A stretch of DNA of 25,888 nucleotides from a virus. Positions within the stretch are counted from its first letter, which is position 1, and every line of letters starts with the position of its first letter. A program made the translations under genes and the position numbers. Below, one piece after another: positions 14,042 to 21,755 of this stretch. The notes beneath the pieces were generated by a model. It was given only the letters and a program-made list of their open reading frames with translations. It searched no databases and had not been told where the DNA came from. The stretch is taken from the IMG/VR virus record IMGVR_UViG_3300025141_008204, positions 1-25,888 of that record, one strand, 5' to 3'.

Positions 14042-14844
14042 GCTAAGTACCTCTCGTATATATAATCCTCAGGAACTTCCATAGCTTTAGCTCTCTCTAA
14101 ATTATCTTTCGCTGCATCTAATTTGCTATTATACAATTCTTCTGATAATTCATCTATTTGATCTGGATGTTCTAACACAATAATGCCCTCCATATTAAAG
14201 TGGTCCCCTATGTCTGGGGCTCCAAGATAAACTGGGATTGTGCCAGTTGCAAAACAATCCAAAAGCTTCTCTGTAAAGTAAGTATCATAGCATCCATTCT
14301 CAATAGCTACGGAAAACATATAATCACATAAGCCCTCTTCCTTAGTTTCAATCTCTTGAAACCCTCTACCATAGAGATCTACTTTGTCTCGCAATGCCTC
14401 TACCCACTTAAGTCTAGTAATGTGTCCTGGGCACATAGTTTTATTAGAGGAGATCATAGAGACAAGTTTATTCTTCGGATACATTTTGGCTTCTTTAATC
14501 CAGAACCCACACCCAGGAACAAACTGAAACTTATCATGTAGAGCTAACAGTTCTTGATTATGAGTAAAAATTAAATCAAACGAATCAGTATACCGTTCAT
14601 GATTTTGCTTCACCTTTTCAATAATGTCGGGGGTAATATACCTGGACTCCAGAAGCCACCCATATTTTTTCTTACTAAAACTATCAAGAAGAGCCCCATC
14701 TAAAGTTCTATCAATATAAAAAGTTTCTTCTTGCCCTCCTGGAACCCATTGGATATGCTTTGAAGATTTTCCATGAACAGAGTATCCCTTATTCCCATTG
14801 GTTAAATGAGTAAATGTATTTCCTGCTAAATTATACTTCTTCAT
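14038..14844 (-). CDS. GT10 alpha-fucosyltransferase-like enzyme
   Basis: A 268-aa protein with the GT10 signature: VSMISSNKTMCPGHITRLKW, then DLYGRGF, then FSVAIENGCYDTYFTEKLLD followed by CFATGTIPVYLGAPD. This is the GDP-fucose-binding region of alpha-1,3/4-fucosyltransferases. Family members invert GDP-L-fucose onto a glycan. In this locus the only GDP-sugar enzyme is GDP-mannose 3,5-epimerase, whose product GDP-L-galactose differs from GDP-L-fucose only at C6, so the donor may be GDP-L-galactose. No membrane anchor is seen, as in bacterial GT10 enzymes. It overlaps the preceding small gene by 14 nt. Confidence 0.85.
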   Translation of the reverse strand: MKKYNLAGNTFTHLTNGNKGYSVHGKSSKHIQWVPGGQEETFYIDRTLDGALLDSFSKKKYGWLLESRYITPDIIEKVKQNHERYTDSFDLIFTHNQELLALHDKFQFVPGCGFWIKEAKMYPKNKLVSMISSNKTMCPGHITRLKWVEALRDKVDLYGRGFQEIETKEEGLCDYMFSVAIENGCYDTYFTEKLLDCFATGTIPVYLGAPDIGDHFNMEGIIVLEHPDQIDELSEELYNSKLDAAKDNLERAKAMEVPEDYIYERYLA

Positions 14845-15097
14845 CAGACTTCTTGAATATACACCTCCACACCTGGGTTACAGGTTGCGTGGCTCGTCTC
14901 GCCAAGCCTTCTGAACCTTCCAGCCGCGCTTCTACTGCAAGTAAATCAGTCTCCCATTCCATCCACCCTGTCAAAGAGTTCGGGTTCCCCCCGTGAAACG
15001 CAGCGACCTCATTTATAGCCTCTTCGCGTGAATCAGCTTCCACCACTAATTCATATTCTACAGATTCAACCCATCGTACTTTATAGTTTGTTTTCAT
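14831..15097 (-). CDS. Unknown small protein, 88 aa
   Basis: I accept this as real because ATG 15097 has a strong Shine-Dalgarno sequence (GAAGGAG) and sits in an ATGA overlap with the epimerase upstream. The first 30 residues (YKVRWVESVEYELVVEADSREEA) form the beta-beta-helix pattern seen in many small DpnD/PcfM-like phage and plasmid proteins. The C-terminal half is more GC-rich than its neighbours and ends IFKKSDEEV. It is the only gene in the glycan operon without an obvious carbohydrate link, and may be an unrelated insertion. Confidence 0.72.
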   Translation of the reverse strand: MKTNYKVRWVESVEYELVVEADSREEAINEVAAFHGGNPNSLTGWMEWETDLLAVEARLEGSEGLARRATQPVTQVWRCIFKKSDEEV

Positions 15098-15924
15098 TTT
15101 GTCTCCTTCATAGAGTAGTTAATAATTTTTTGCAGACCTTCATCTAAAGCGGTTGTAGGTTTCCAGTACTTCAGAATATTTTCATCAGCCTCATTACGAG
15201 CATCCTTTTGAACCTCATCAGTTTTAGTAGCAAAAGACAGAGAGCAGTTTAGTTTATCTGCCAGGATCTCTCCTACCTGCTTTATAGAGGACCACTCAAA
15301 AGATGTTATATGAAGAGGTTCGGTGGGAGTGGGTTTCTCATAAGCACAACTTAAGTTATAAAGTGCTTCACACGCATCTTCAACATATAAAAATTGGCGT
15401 AGCTCCTCCCCTGATGTTCTACACTTAATCATACCTTCTTTACCCATCTTAACAAAATCAGTAATAACATGAGTCTTCTCAGGATCTTCCTCTGGTCCAT
15501 AAACATTCCAGAATTTAACTGAAAGCCCTCCTAAAACAGAAGTGTAATGCTCTCCTAGTTGTTTTAAAACTCCATAAGAAGAGTACAGCATATTAGACAT
15601 TTGGCTTGACGCAAAAAGGAAGGGCTTCTGATAATAACCTAATAGATCAAAAGTATTTTGCATTATGGAGGTATTATTTTGTAAGAATACTAAACTCCTT
15701 TCGTATCTCTGAAGATAAAGACTTCCACCAACATCAAAAGCTAGGAAGAAAACAAAATCACACTGCTCAAATAAAGTTCTTAAATGATACGAGGGCTCTT
15801 GTCGTAAATCCTGATTAATATCTGCTGCTATATCATAAGTAAAAACTGTATGACCTTTATTCTCCAAATAATTGCATAAAGGTTTTCCAACCTGACCTTC
15901 CGATCCTAGCACAAGATAATTCAT
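15094..15924 (-). CDS. NAD-dependent sugar epimerase/dehydratase (SDR)
   Basis: A 276-aa extended SDR. The nucleotide-binding loop is LGSEGQVGKPL (G7, G10, G13), the catalytic Ser region is ASSQMSN, and the Tyr/Lys pair is Y117/K121 in SSYGVLK, followed by VKFWNVYGPEEDP and QFLYVEDACEAL. All catalytic residues are present. It is likely to act on an NDP-sugar (epimerisation or 4-keto reduction). It is distant from the SDRs at 6598 and 5564, so it is probably a separate step rather than a recent duplicate. Coupled to the upstream gene through TAATG. Confidence 0.78.
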   Translation of the reverse strand: MNYLVLGSEGQVGKPLCNYLENKGHTVFTYDIAADINQDLRQEPSYHLRTLFEQCDFVFFLAFDVGGSLYLQRYERSLVFLQNNTSIMQNTFDLLGYYQKPFLFASSQMSNMLYSSYGVLKQLGEHYTSVLGGLSVKFWNVYGPEEDPEKTHVITDFVKMGKEGMIKCRTSGEELRQFLYVEDACEALYNLSCAYEKPTPTEPLHITSFEWSSIKQVGEILADKLNCSLSFATKTDEVQKDARNEADENILKYWKPTTALDEGLQKIINYSMKETK

Positions 15925-16712
15925 TAAACAAACTCCAACTCATATTCTTGGTGGCACCCGATTGGAAGACTACCATAAATATGATCCACTTTAATATTTT
16001 TTCCCTCATTAAAAGCTTTTAGAAATACATCAGTTTTAATACCAGCATTAAGATTATTCATTTCGTCCGTTACTATATTCCAAGGAATGCTCACAAAATG
16101 AGACTTCTCATCACACATTCCTTTTTTGAAAACTAAAGGAACAAAATTTTGTAGCATAACTTCCAAAGAGGTAGGGGTGCGATAGTTTACCATGCACATA
16201 AAAGCCAGAATCTGTTTACTATCAAAAATATGTCCATCCAAAGCCAGAGGATATTTCCAATCAAGCTCTCCATCCCAAGTAAAAGTTAATCTTCCCTTAT
16301 CATTAGACTTAAATTCTGGAAGGGGTTGAGCTTTCCTTCCTACAGGATGAGACTCAGTTAGATGAGAGCCTAAACGAAGGCTAAAAATATAATCACGAAT
16401 TACTTCGTGTTTAGCCATAGTATCAATATTAGTCTCTCTAATAAAAAGACCATCATCAGGAGTAAAGAAAACATAAGGAGCTTCTAATTTATGAATTAAA
16501 GCTTCAACATCTTGCTTGAAGTCTGTTTGCCTCATAAACTTAATTTCAGGAAACTCGGAAACAATTTGTTTATAAGATTCTTCGTGTTCTGGGGATGGGT
16601 GATATAAAACAACATGCTCTACATCCCCACTAACAAATTCTTTGATTGAATTTAGCTGTGCCCTAAGTTGGAGGGCGCGATCCTTAGAAAATAAAATGTG
16701 AAGACAATTCAT
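15924..16712 (-). CDS. Putative glycosyltransferase (GT-A type)
   Basis: A 262-aa protein starting with LHILFSKDRALQLRAQL, a start typical of a family of glycosyltransferase-like proteins in surface-polysaccharide loci. VFFTPDDGLF (D86, D87) lies where a GT-A enzyme has its metal-binding acidic motif, and a WDGELDWKYPLALDGHIFD stretch follows. The family is poorly characterised. No membrane segment is seen. It starts in an ATGA overlap with the radical SAM gene. Confidence 0.6.
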   Translation of the reverse strand: MNCLHILFSKDRALQLRAQLNSIKEFVSGDVEHVVLYHPSPEHEESYKQIVSEFPEIKFMRQTDFKQDVEALIHKLEAPYVFFTPDDGLFIRETNIDTMAKHEVIRDYIFSLRLGSHLTESHPVGRKAQPLPEFKSNDKGRLTFTWDGELDWKYPLALDGHIFDSKQILAFMCMVNYRTPTSLEVMLQNFVPLVFKKGMCDEKSHFVSIPWNIVTDEMNNLNAGIKTDVFLKAFNEGKNIKVDHIYGSLPIGCHQEYELEFV

Positions 16713-18190
16713 ACTGGTGTGGTTCTCCTTAGAATACTGCTTGGAAGGTTTCCTTGTCCCATGCTATGCTCAAAAGCTACGGAGCCCCCAGCAGGATTAA
16801 AAGGTATATTTAATGTACTGCGAACCTTGGCTTCTAACTTCTCTCTTTCTATTACCAGATCGTTGGCAGAAATATGATCAGTCCAAACATAGGATTTATA
16901 CCCTCCATCAGGGTCTCCTTTATAATAGTCAGGTTCCTCTAAATAATTTAGATCCTTCTGATATAATATATCACCAGTCCTAGGCTGAGTATAAACATAA
17001 TGGTCTCCCTTCTTAACAGCCTCATCAAAGTATGGAGAGCCTGGATAAGTGGTTATGATGGTGCAATCGAAGTCCTCTGGTTTAGTTTCAAGTAACCAGT
17101 TCTTTGTATTTTCTATAGTCTCCTTACTTTCTCCTGCATGACCTATAGACATGAGAGCTTTTACCTTCAAGCCAGCATTCTTAGCGTACTGCATACACCT
17201 AGTATTAGCCTCTACATCAGCATTCTTCTCTATATTAGTCAGGATACGCTCGTCACCAGACTCAAAGCCTGTCAGGAGCCATCGGAACCCAGCTTGGTAC
17301 ATAAGGTCAGCTTGCCTCTGCGTGAATAGTTCAGCCTTTACAAAGCCTCTAAACATGAACTGCACATTAACTTCTTTTTGTAAGACAATCAACTTCTCCA
17401 AAAGAGCTTCCCACTCTTTACTTACATTCAACTCATCATCATAGAACATAAAACCAGTAAATCCATAAGTATCATAGAGATGACGCACTTCAGCTACCAC
17501 AGAATCAGATGATCTAGTTCTAATTCTTCTCAGAAATGGAGAATTTCTTCCCCCACAAAAAGTACACTTGAAAGGACAACCTAGTTGACAAATTAAACTC
17601 GTAGCTTTAGCTCCCTCGATATTGTAATGGTAAGAATCAGCATCCACTAAATGACGAGCAGGAAAAGGAAGCTCCTCTAACTCGTCATTAGTTAAGAATA
17701 AATTCCCTTTAGGAACATCAGCATCTACTATACCTTTGTCCAAATCAAGAGCCTCAAAGATAGCTTTCTCTCCATCCCCTGCAACAAGCACATCAAAATT
17801 ATCTAACAAGGCTTGAATGTCTTTCGTAGCTCTTCCAGGAGTTTTCTCCTTCTTCATAGCAGAATGCATAAGGGAAGGATGTGTTCCTCCTAAAATAACC
17901 TTAGATCCTAAACAAAACTCTTTGAGGTATTCAGCTATCTTAAAGGCAGACGGTACTTGAGGAGTGGTTGCAGTTAAACCAAAAGTCTTCATAAGAGGAT
18001 TTTGGTTTAAGTAAGTATCTAAAACTTCCTCACAATTCTCTACTCCAGCTAAATCTAGAAAATCAACAGAATATCCCCTCTCTTCTAAAGCAGCAGCTAC
18101 CTTTAAGATTCCTATATGCATAAAGACCCTTTCATCTAACAAAAAGGGGGAAGGGGGAGTAATTAAACAAATTTTATTTTTGAATAACAT
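16709..18190 (-). CDS. B12-binding-domain radical SAM enzyme
   Basis: A 493-aa protein with an N-terminal Rossmann-like domain of the B12-binding type (ICLITPPSPFLLDERV, ALEERGYSVDFLDLAG, VILGGTHPS, VLVAGDGE) and then a radical SAM domain with the CxxxCxxC motif C205-x3-C209-x2-C212 (GCPFKCTFCGG) for the [4Fe-4S] cluster. Later segments MFYDDELNV, LTGFESGDERIL and MSIGHAGES are typical of the family. Members methylate unactivated carbons or do other radical chemistry. The classic DxHxxG cobalamin motif is not evident, which is common in this group. A sugar C-methylation or rearrangement would fit the locus but is not demonstrated. Confidence 0.88.
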   Translation of the reverse strand: MLFKNKICLITPPSPFLLDERVFMHIGILKVAAALEERGYSVDFLDLAGVENCEEVLDTYLNQNPLMKTFGLTATTPQVPSAFKIAEYLKEFCLGSKVILGGTHPSLMHSAMKKEKTPGRATKDIQALLDNFDVLVAGDGEKAIFEALDLDKGIVDADVPKGNLFLTNDELEELPFPARHLVDADSYHYNIEGAKATSLICQLGCPFKCTFCGGRNSPFLRRIRTRSSDSVVAEVRHLYDTYGFTGFMFYDDELNVSKEWEALLEKLIVLQKEVNVQFMFRGFVKAELFTQRQADLMYQAGFRWLLTGFESGDERILTNIEKNADVEANTRCMQYAKNAGLKVKALMSIGHAGESKETIENTKNWLLETKPEDFDCTIITTYPGSPYFDEAVKKGDHYVYTQPRTGDILYQKDLNYLEEPDYYKGDPDGGYKSYVWTDHISANDLVIEREKLEAKVRSTLNIPFNPAGGSVAFEHSMGQGNLPSSILRRTTPV

Positions 18191-18881
18191 CTAAAGCAGC
18201 CTTTACTTGTCCACTTAAATTTTGCTTGTTTTCACTGTTAATATGAGATGTATTATATACTAGGAGGGGCTCCTCAATAAATTCCACCCGCTCGTAACCT
18301 ATTTTTTCCAAAATAGGAACAAAAATAACCACATCTGCTGCCGCTGTATAAAAGTTACCTTCTCTATCTTTAAAATTATGATCTTCTAGCAAATCCCATA
18401 AATGTCTCTTAAAGGTTCTTAGGTGAGAAAAGGGCCACCCATCTATAACAGCTTTACGAGGGGATTTGGTGTATTTTCGTGCAACGCACTCCTCCCCCTC
18501 CGTATCAATATAGCTTCCATAAGTAAGCCAACAATCAGTACTCTTGTATACGGCTGCAACTTTCGAAAGAGAACTAGCATCATAAAACCAATCATCCCCA
18601 TCCAAGTGGACTAGCACATCTTCACTAGAAGCATTGGCCTCCTCTACACCCTTTTTTTGATTTAAAGGAACCCCCCTTCTTTCTTTATTGCAGACTAACT
18701 TAAATCGTTTATCGTCTCCAATTGCCTCTTGGGCCTTTCTAACCGTAGAGTCCAAGGAATTATCATCAATTATAATTTGCTCAAAATTAGTGTAACCCTG
18801 ATCCTTAACAGATTGGATACACTTACCTATCCAATCCTGAGCGTTGTATACAGGTGTTATTATTTTAAAATGTTGGTCCAT
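18174..18881 (-). CDS. GT2 family glycosyltransferase
   Basis: A 235-aa GT-A enzyme of family 2. It begins FKIITPVYNAQDWIGKCIQS, then EQIIIDDNSLDST (nucleotide-binding Asp pair) and VHLDGDDWFY, giving the DxD-type metal site at D94-D97. It is compact and without C-terminal membrane helices, so it probably adds a single sugar to a nascent chain in the cytoplasm. It overlaps the preceding gene by 22 nt and the next by 17 nt. Confidence 0.88.
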   Translation of the reverse strand: MDQHFKIITPVYNAQDWIGKCIQSVKDQGYTNFEQIIIDDNSLDSTVRKAQEAIGDDKRFKLVCNKERRGVPLNQKKGVEEANASSEDVLVHLDGDDWFYDASSLSKVAAVYKSTDCWLTYGSYIDTEGEECVARKYTKSPRKAVIDGWPFSHLRTFKRHLWDLLEDHNFKDREGNFYTAAADVVIFVPILEKIGYERVEFIEEPLLVYNTSHINSENKQNLSGQVKAALDVIQK

Positions 18882-19765
18882 CTCTTTAAGATCTCCTCTT
18901 CTTCTAATATTTCTTGATTATTTCCTGGCCCATTGAAAGGAATACCCGCTAATCTGCATTCAGCTTCCACCAGCCCGTAGGTCTCTCTGAGGGAGGAATG
19001 GTAAACAATATCAATAGAGCTATACATGGCAGATTTGTCATCAACATGATTTAGAAGAGCGGCTGATCCATTCATCATGTGGGGGGCTACATATTTATCA
19101 AAATAATCTTTATCTGTTATAGTACCAAAAAGAAGGACTTTCCTAAACCCATCTTGCAACGCTCGTTCTATGGATAAATGCGGTAATTTGTGGCTGTCTA
19201 TGCTTCCAATGACCCCAGCATTCCCTGTATACATTCGCTGAGTTTTGCCATTCACCTCTAAAAAATCAGCGTTTATCTTCACTTTTTCCACCACAGGGGG
19301 TATGATGGTAGATGCCTTGTCGATAGAGTGCCAATCCTTTTGAAGCTGGCTCACATACTGAATTAAATCATAAGGCTGTAAATTTATATGCCGTATAGGA
19401 AATATGTTAGTCTCATGTAGACTCAAAATGTGTCTTTTAGCCTGGGTGGGATTAGCTATTCCTTGATATACAGCCTCAGGGTCTATAGGAAATTGAATGA
19501 AGTGACTAATTACAACATCATCTGGATCAATCTTTAAATCCTTATTACCAATTAATATTGGGATTCTTGTCCCAGGAGCAATATTATCTCTAAACTCGAC
19601 CCCTATAGATCCAGATTTACATTTATCTAAATGATAATCATGGGGACCATAGAAAGTGCAGTCTATCCCGTTATCATTTAGTAAATTAGTTAGAGATATG
19701 TGATGGCTGGTGCTACCTCCAGGCATCGACCAACCACTCAGTATTTTAACTCTGGACTGAGACAC
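18860..19765 (-). CDS. GT4-like (GT-B) glycosyltransferase
   Basis: A 301-aa GT-B enzyme. The C-terminal domain has YHSSLRETYGLVEAECRLAG, where ETYGLVEAE carries the ExxxxxxxE motif that holds the donor nucleotide in GT4 enzymes, followed by GIPFNGPGNN. The N-terminal acceptor domain begins ILSGWSMPGGSTSHHIS. The best start is GTG 19765, which overlaps the upstream gene by 20 nt in another frame; the codon choice suggests modest, coupled translation. Confidence 0.8.
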   Translation of the reverse strand: MSQSRVKILSGWSMPGGSTSHHISLTNLLNDNGIDCTFYGPHDYHLDKCKSGSIGVEFRDNIAPGTRIPILIGNKDLKIDPDDVVISHFIQFPIDPEAVYQGIANPTQAKRHILSLHETNIFPIRHINLQPYDLIQYVSQLQKDWHSIDKASTIIPPVVEKVKINADFLEVNGKTQRMYTGNAGVIGSIDSHKLPHLSIERALQDGFRKVLLFGTITDKDYFDKYVAPHMMNGSAALLNHVDDKSAMYSSIDIVYHSSLRETYGLVEAECRLAGIPFNGPGNNQEILEEEEILKRWTNILK

Positions 19766-20906
19766 TCATAGCCTCCCTATAAAGATCAAGTCTTTGTCCA
19801 ACCATTTTATTCATATCGAATTCTTTCTCTGTAATCTCATGTAGATTTTCACCCATGCGCTTAACTAGTCCTGGATCTTTAGCTACTTTAGATAAAATTC
19901 TCACCCAGTCAGCAATTCCTTTTTTAGGATCCACTAAAAATCCAGTCTCTCCATTAACAATCCATTCATCATAACACCCCACATTGGAAGCAACCAAGGG
20001 AACCTTATAACGACCACACTCAGCAATTTTAATCTCAGACTTTGAATCGTTAAACTCATTCATTTCTAGAGGAGCCAAAGCTACATCCATATTAGTAAAA
20101 AACTCTCCGTATCTATCTGGTTGTAAAGCATAGTGAAGGTTCCAGTTCTTTCCTCCCTTAAAACCTCTTAGGATAATCTCTTTATATCGTTTCCAAACAT
20201 CCCATTGCCAGTCATCCTTCGGTGTTTGCGGAGGTGGGTGCCCATAGAAATCCCAAACACAATTCTCTCTTCCCACTCTCTGATTAACAAAATGTGGAAC
20301 TCCTGAAAAGTATTTTAAGTCCTGTTCATGATGAATTCCTCCTGCCCACCCAAACCTGCAAAACTTCTTTCTTGGTTTAGGACGCTTTTCCATATTCCAA
20401 CAAGGCAGATTATAGTCTACTGTATTTTTAATAATAGCTAATTTATGCTGGCAATAGGGAGCTATTCTTTCAGCAAATTTACTTTGAGTTACCGTCACTA
20501 AATCTGAATGGGCATAGATAAACTTAGTTATATCTCCTAAGCCCTTTTCTTGGTACACCCCATACAAACGATGCCCTTTGTAAATATCTGTCAGAAGATC
20601 GTCTGTATCGTAATGCACAAACTTCCCAAACTCTTTTCCCTTCCCAACAATTCTAGCAGTATAGTTCCCACCAAAGTTAGAAAGATTTTGAGTGAAGATA
20701 ATGTCTGCCCATTTCATGGCTGAAAAATCCCAGTCCTGTTGCCATGCTCCATTCTTCTCATCCACCCCCAACGGATTCTTGTCAAATCTAATCTCTACAT
20801 CATTAGGGTAAAGCTCTTGTAGCTTTTGGTAGGGTGCAATGATTCTATAGTACGCACAGCCACCCTCGTTCGCTGGGACACAAAGTATTTTTAGTTTATC
20901 ACTCAT
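19746..20906 (-). CDS. GT4-like glycosyltransferase, first gene of the glycan operon
   Basis: A 386-aa GT-B enzyme. N-terminal LKILCVPANEGGCAYYRI and a C-terminal donor domain with SKSEIKIAECGRYKVPLVAS, then GETGFLVDP, support GT4. I choose ATG 20906 (MSDKLKIL) over the in-frame ATG 20927, because the latter lies inside the stem of the terminator hairpin at 20916-20959. No Shine-Dalgarno sequence is seen before either. It is first in the 17-gene locus and follows the terminator after only about 10 nt, so it needs a promoter inside or just before that hairpin, or readthrough. Confidence 0.82.
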   Translation of the reverse strand: MSDKLKILCVPANEGGCAYYRIIAPYQKLQELYPNDVEIRFDKNPLGVDEKNGAWQQDWDFSAMKWADIIFTQNLSNFGGNYTARIVGKGKEFGKFVHYDTDDLLTDIYKGHRLYGVYQEKGLGDITKFIYAHSDLVTVTQSKFAERIAPYCQHKLAIIKNTVDYNLPCWNMEKRPKPRKKFCRFGWAGGIHHEQDLKYFSGVPHFVNQRVGRENCVWDFYGHPPPQTPKDDWQWDVWKRYKEIILRGFKGGKNWNLHYALQPDRYGEFFTNMDVALAPLEMNEFNDSKSEIKIAECGRYKVPLVASNVGCYDEWIVNGETGFLVDPKKGIADWVRILSKVAKDPGLVKRMGENLHEITEKEFDMNKMVGQRLDLYREAMSVSVQS

Positions 20907-20915
20907 GGTATAAAA

Positions 20916-20959
20916 ATAGGAAGGCATCTCATGAATAAAGTGAGGAGATGCCTTCCTAT
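20916..20959 (-). terminator. Rho-independent terminator between the replication and glycan blocks
   Basis: A perfect 15-bp inverted repeat (20916-20930 with 20945-20959; core AGGAAGGCATCTC) has a 14-nt loop and, on the minus strand, is followed by TTTTTATA. It lies about 25 nt after the stop at 20983. A TATGAT box (20963-20958) overlaps the start of the hairpin and could be the -10 of a promoter for the glycan genes, in which case the hairpin would also form the 5' end of that mRNA. Confidence 0.9.
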
Positions 20960-20982
20960 CATAGAAGATCTGTAGTAACTAC

Positions 20983-21207
20983 TTAATCTTCTTCTTCGTT
21001 TTCTCCTTCTAATTCAAGGAGAACTTTAAGCTCATCAACCGCAGTAACCCATTCGTCTCTCTGCATTTTTGCACCTTCGACTTGAGTTTCGTGCTGCTCA
21101 ATAAATTCATTCACTTGTTGAATATTCTGCTCATAACCCTCTAATAGAGTTGAGAGAAAAGATTCAACCTTTCCGTCTAATGCGGAGGATTCTTTTACAA
21201 TTTCCAT
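20983..21207 (-). CDS. Unknown small coiled-coil protein, 74 aa
   Basis: I use ATG 21207 (MEIVKESSALDGK), which has AGGAGG just upstream and overlaps the preceding stop as TAATG. The protein is one long heptad-like helix (VESFLSTLLEGYEQNIQQVN, EFIEQHETQVEGAKMQRDEW) ending in a very acidic tail LEGENEEED. No known domain. Directly coupled to the lipoprotein gene, so the two may be partners. It is the last gene before a strong terminator. Confidence 0.75.
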   Translation of the reverse strand: MEIVKESSALDGKVESFLSTLLEGYEQNIQQVNEFIEQHETQVEGAKMQRDEWVTAVDELKVLLELEGENEEED

Positions 21208-21749
21208 TATGCTTCCTCCTCTTCCCACTCTTCTTCTTCCTCAAAAGCAGTTTTTGAAGTGTCAGACGAGTGTGACATACCAAGAGCAGACGCAAGACTA
21301 CCCACAGCACCACCAATATCCATGTTCTTATCCGTAGGGATAATGGATTTCAGAGCTTTACCGTAGTGCTTACGCTTACGCTTACTAAAGAGAGTAACCA
21401 TACCCTCCCACGCAGCGAGCCCAGGAATAAAAGCCTTAGCAATACCAAAACCAGCATCAATTGCGCCTCCTACATCATCACCGTCCATAGGACCAGTAGC
21501 AACATAGGCAGCATCAGCTTTCAACTGATCTTTGGTAGCCATAACAAGCGAAGTCCCTTCTGGGATCTTTGCTTTCACCGAATCAGGAAGCTGATCGAAG
21601 GGAATAATAGCTCCCTCCTGACCTTCCGCAAGCTGATCCGCAGTCGTAAATACTGTACCTTCCCCGAAGAAATTTTCAAGAACAGCGCAGGAACCCAACC
21701 CCACACCTAGTACAGCAGTAAGTAATAGGGTAATAATAATATCTCTCAT
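21207..21749 (-). CDS. Putative phage lipoprotein
   Basis: A 180-aa protein with a signal peptide (MRDIIITLLLTAVLGVG) and a lipobox L-G-S-C at residues 18-21, predicting lipid attachment at C21 after signal peptidase II cleavage. A second hydrophobic stretch (about 93-121, VGGAIDAGFGIAKAFIPG onwards) is followed by the basic cluster KRKRKH. The end is a run of Glu and Trp (about 169-180). The basic then acidic layout suggests a membrane-associated protein. Possible roles are exclusion, lysis or a virion component; none is supported by a known motif. It starts 6 nt after the SSB stop without a clear Shine-Dalgarno sequence. Confidence 0.7.
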   Translation of the reverse strand: MRDIIITLLLTAVLGVGLGSCAVLENFFGEGTVFTTADQLAEGQEGAIIPFDQLPDSVKAKIPEGTSLVMATKDQLKADAAYVATGPMDGDDVGGAIDAGFGIAKAFIPGLAAWEGMVTLFSKRKRKHYGKALKSIIPTDKNMDIGGAVGSLASALGMSHSSDTSKTAFEEEEEWEEEEA

Positions 21750-21755
21750 AATTAA

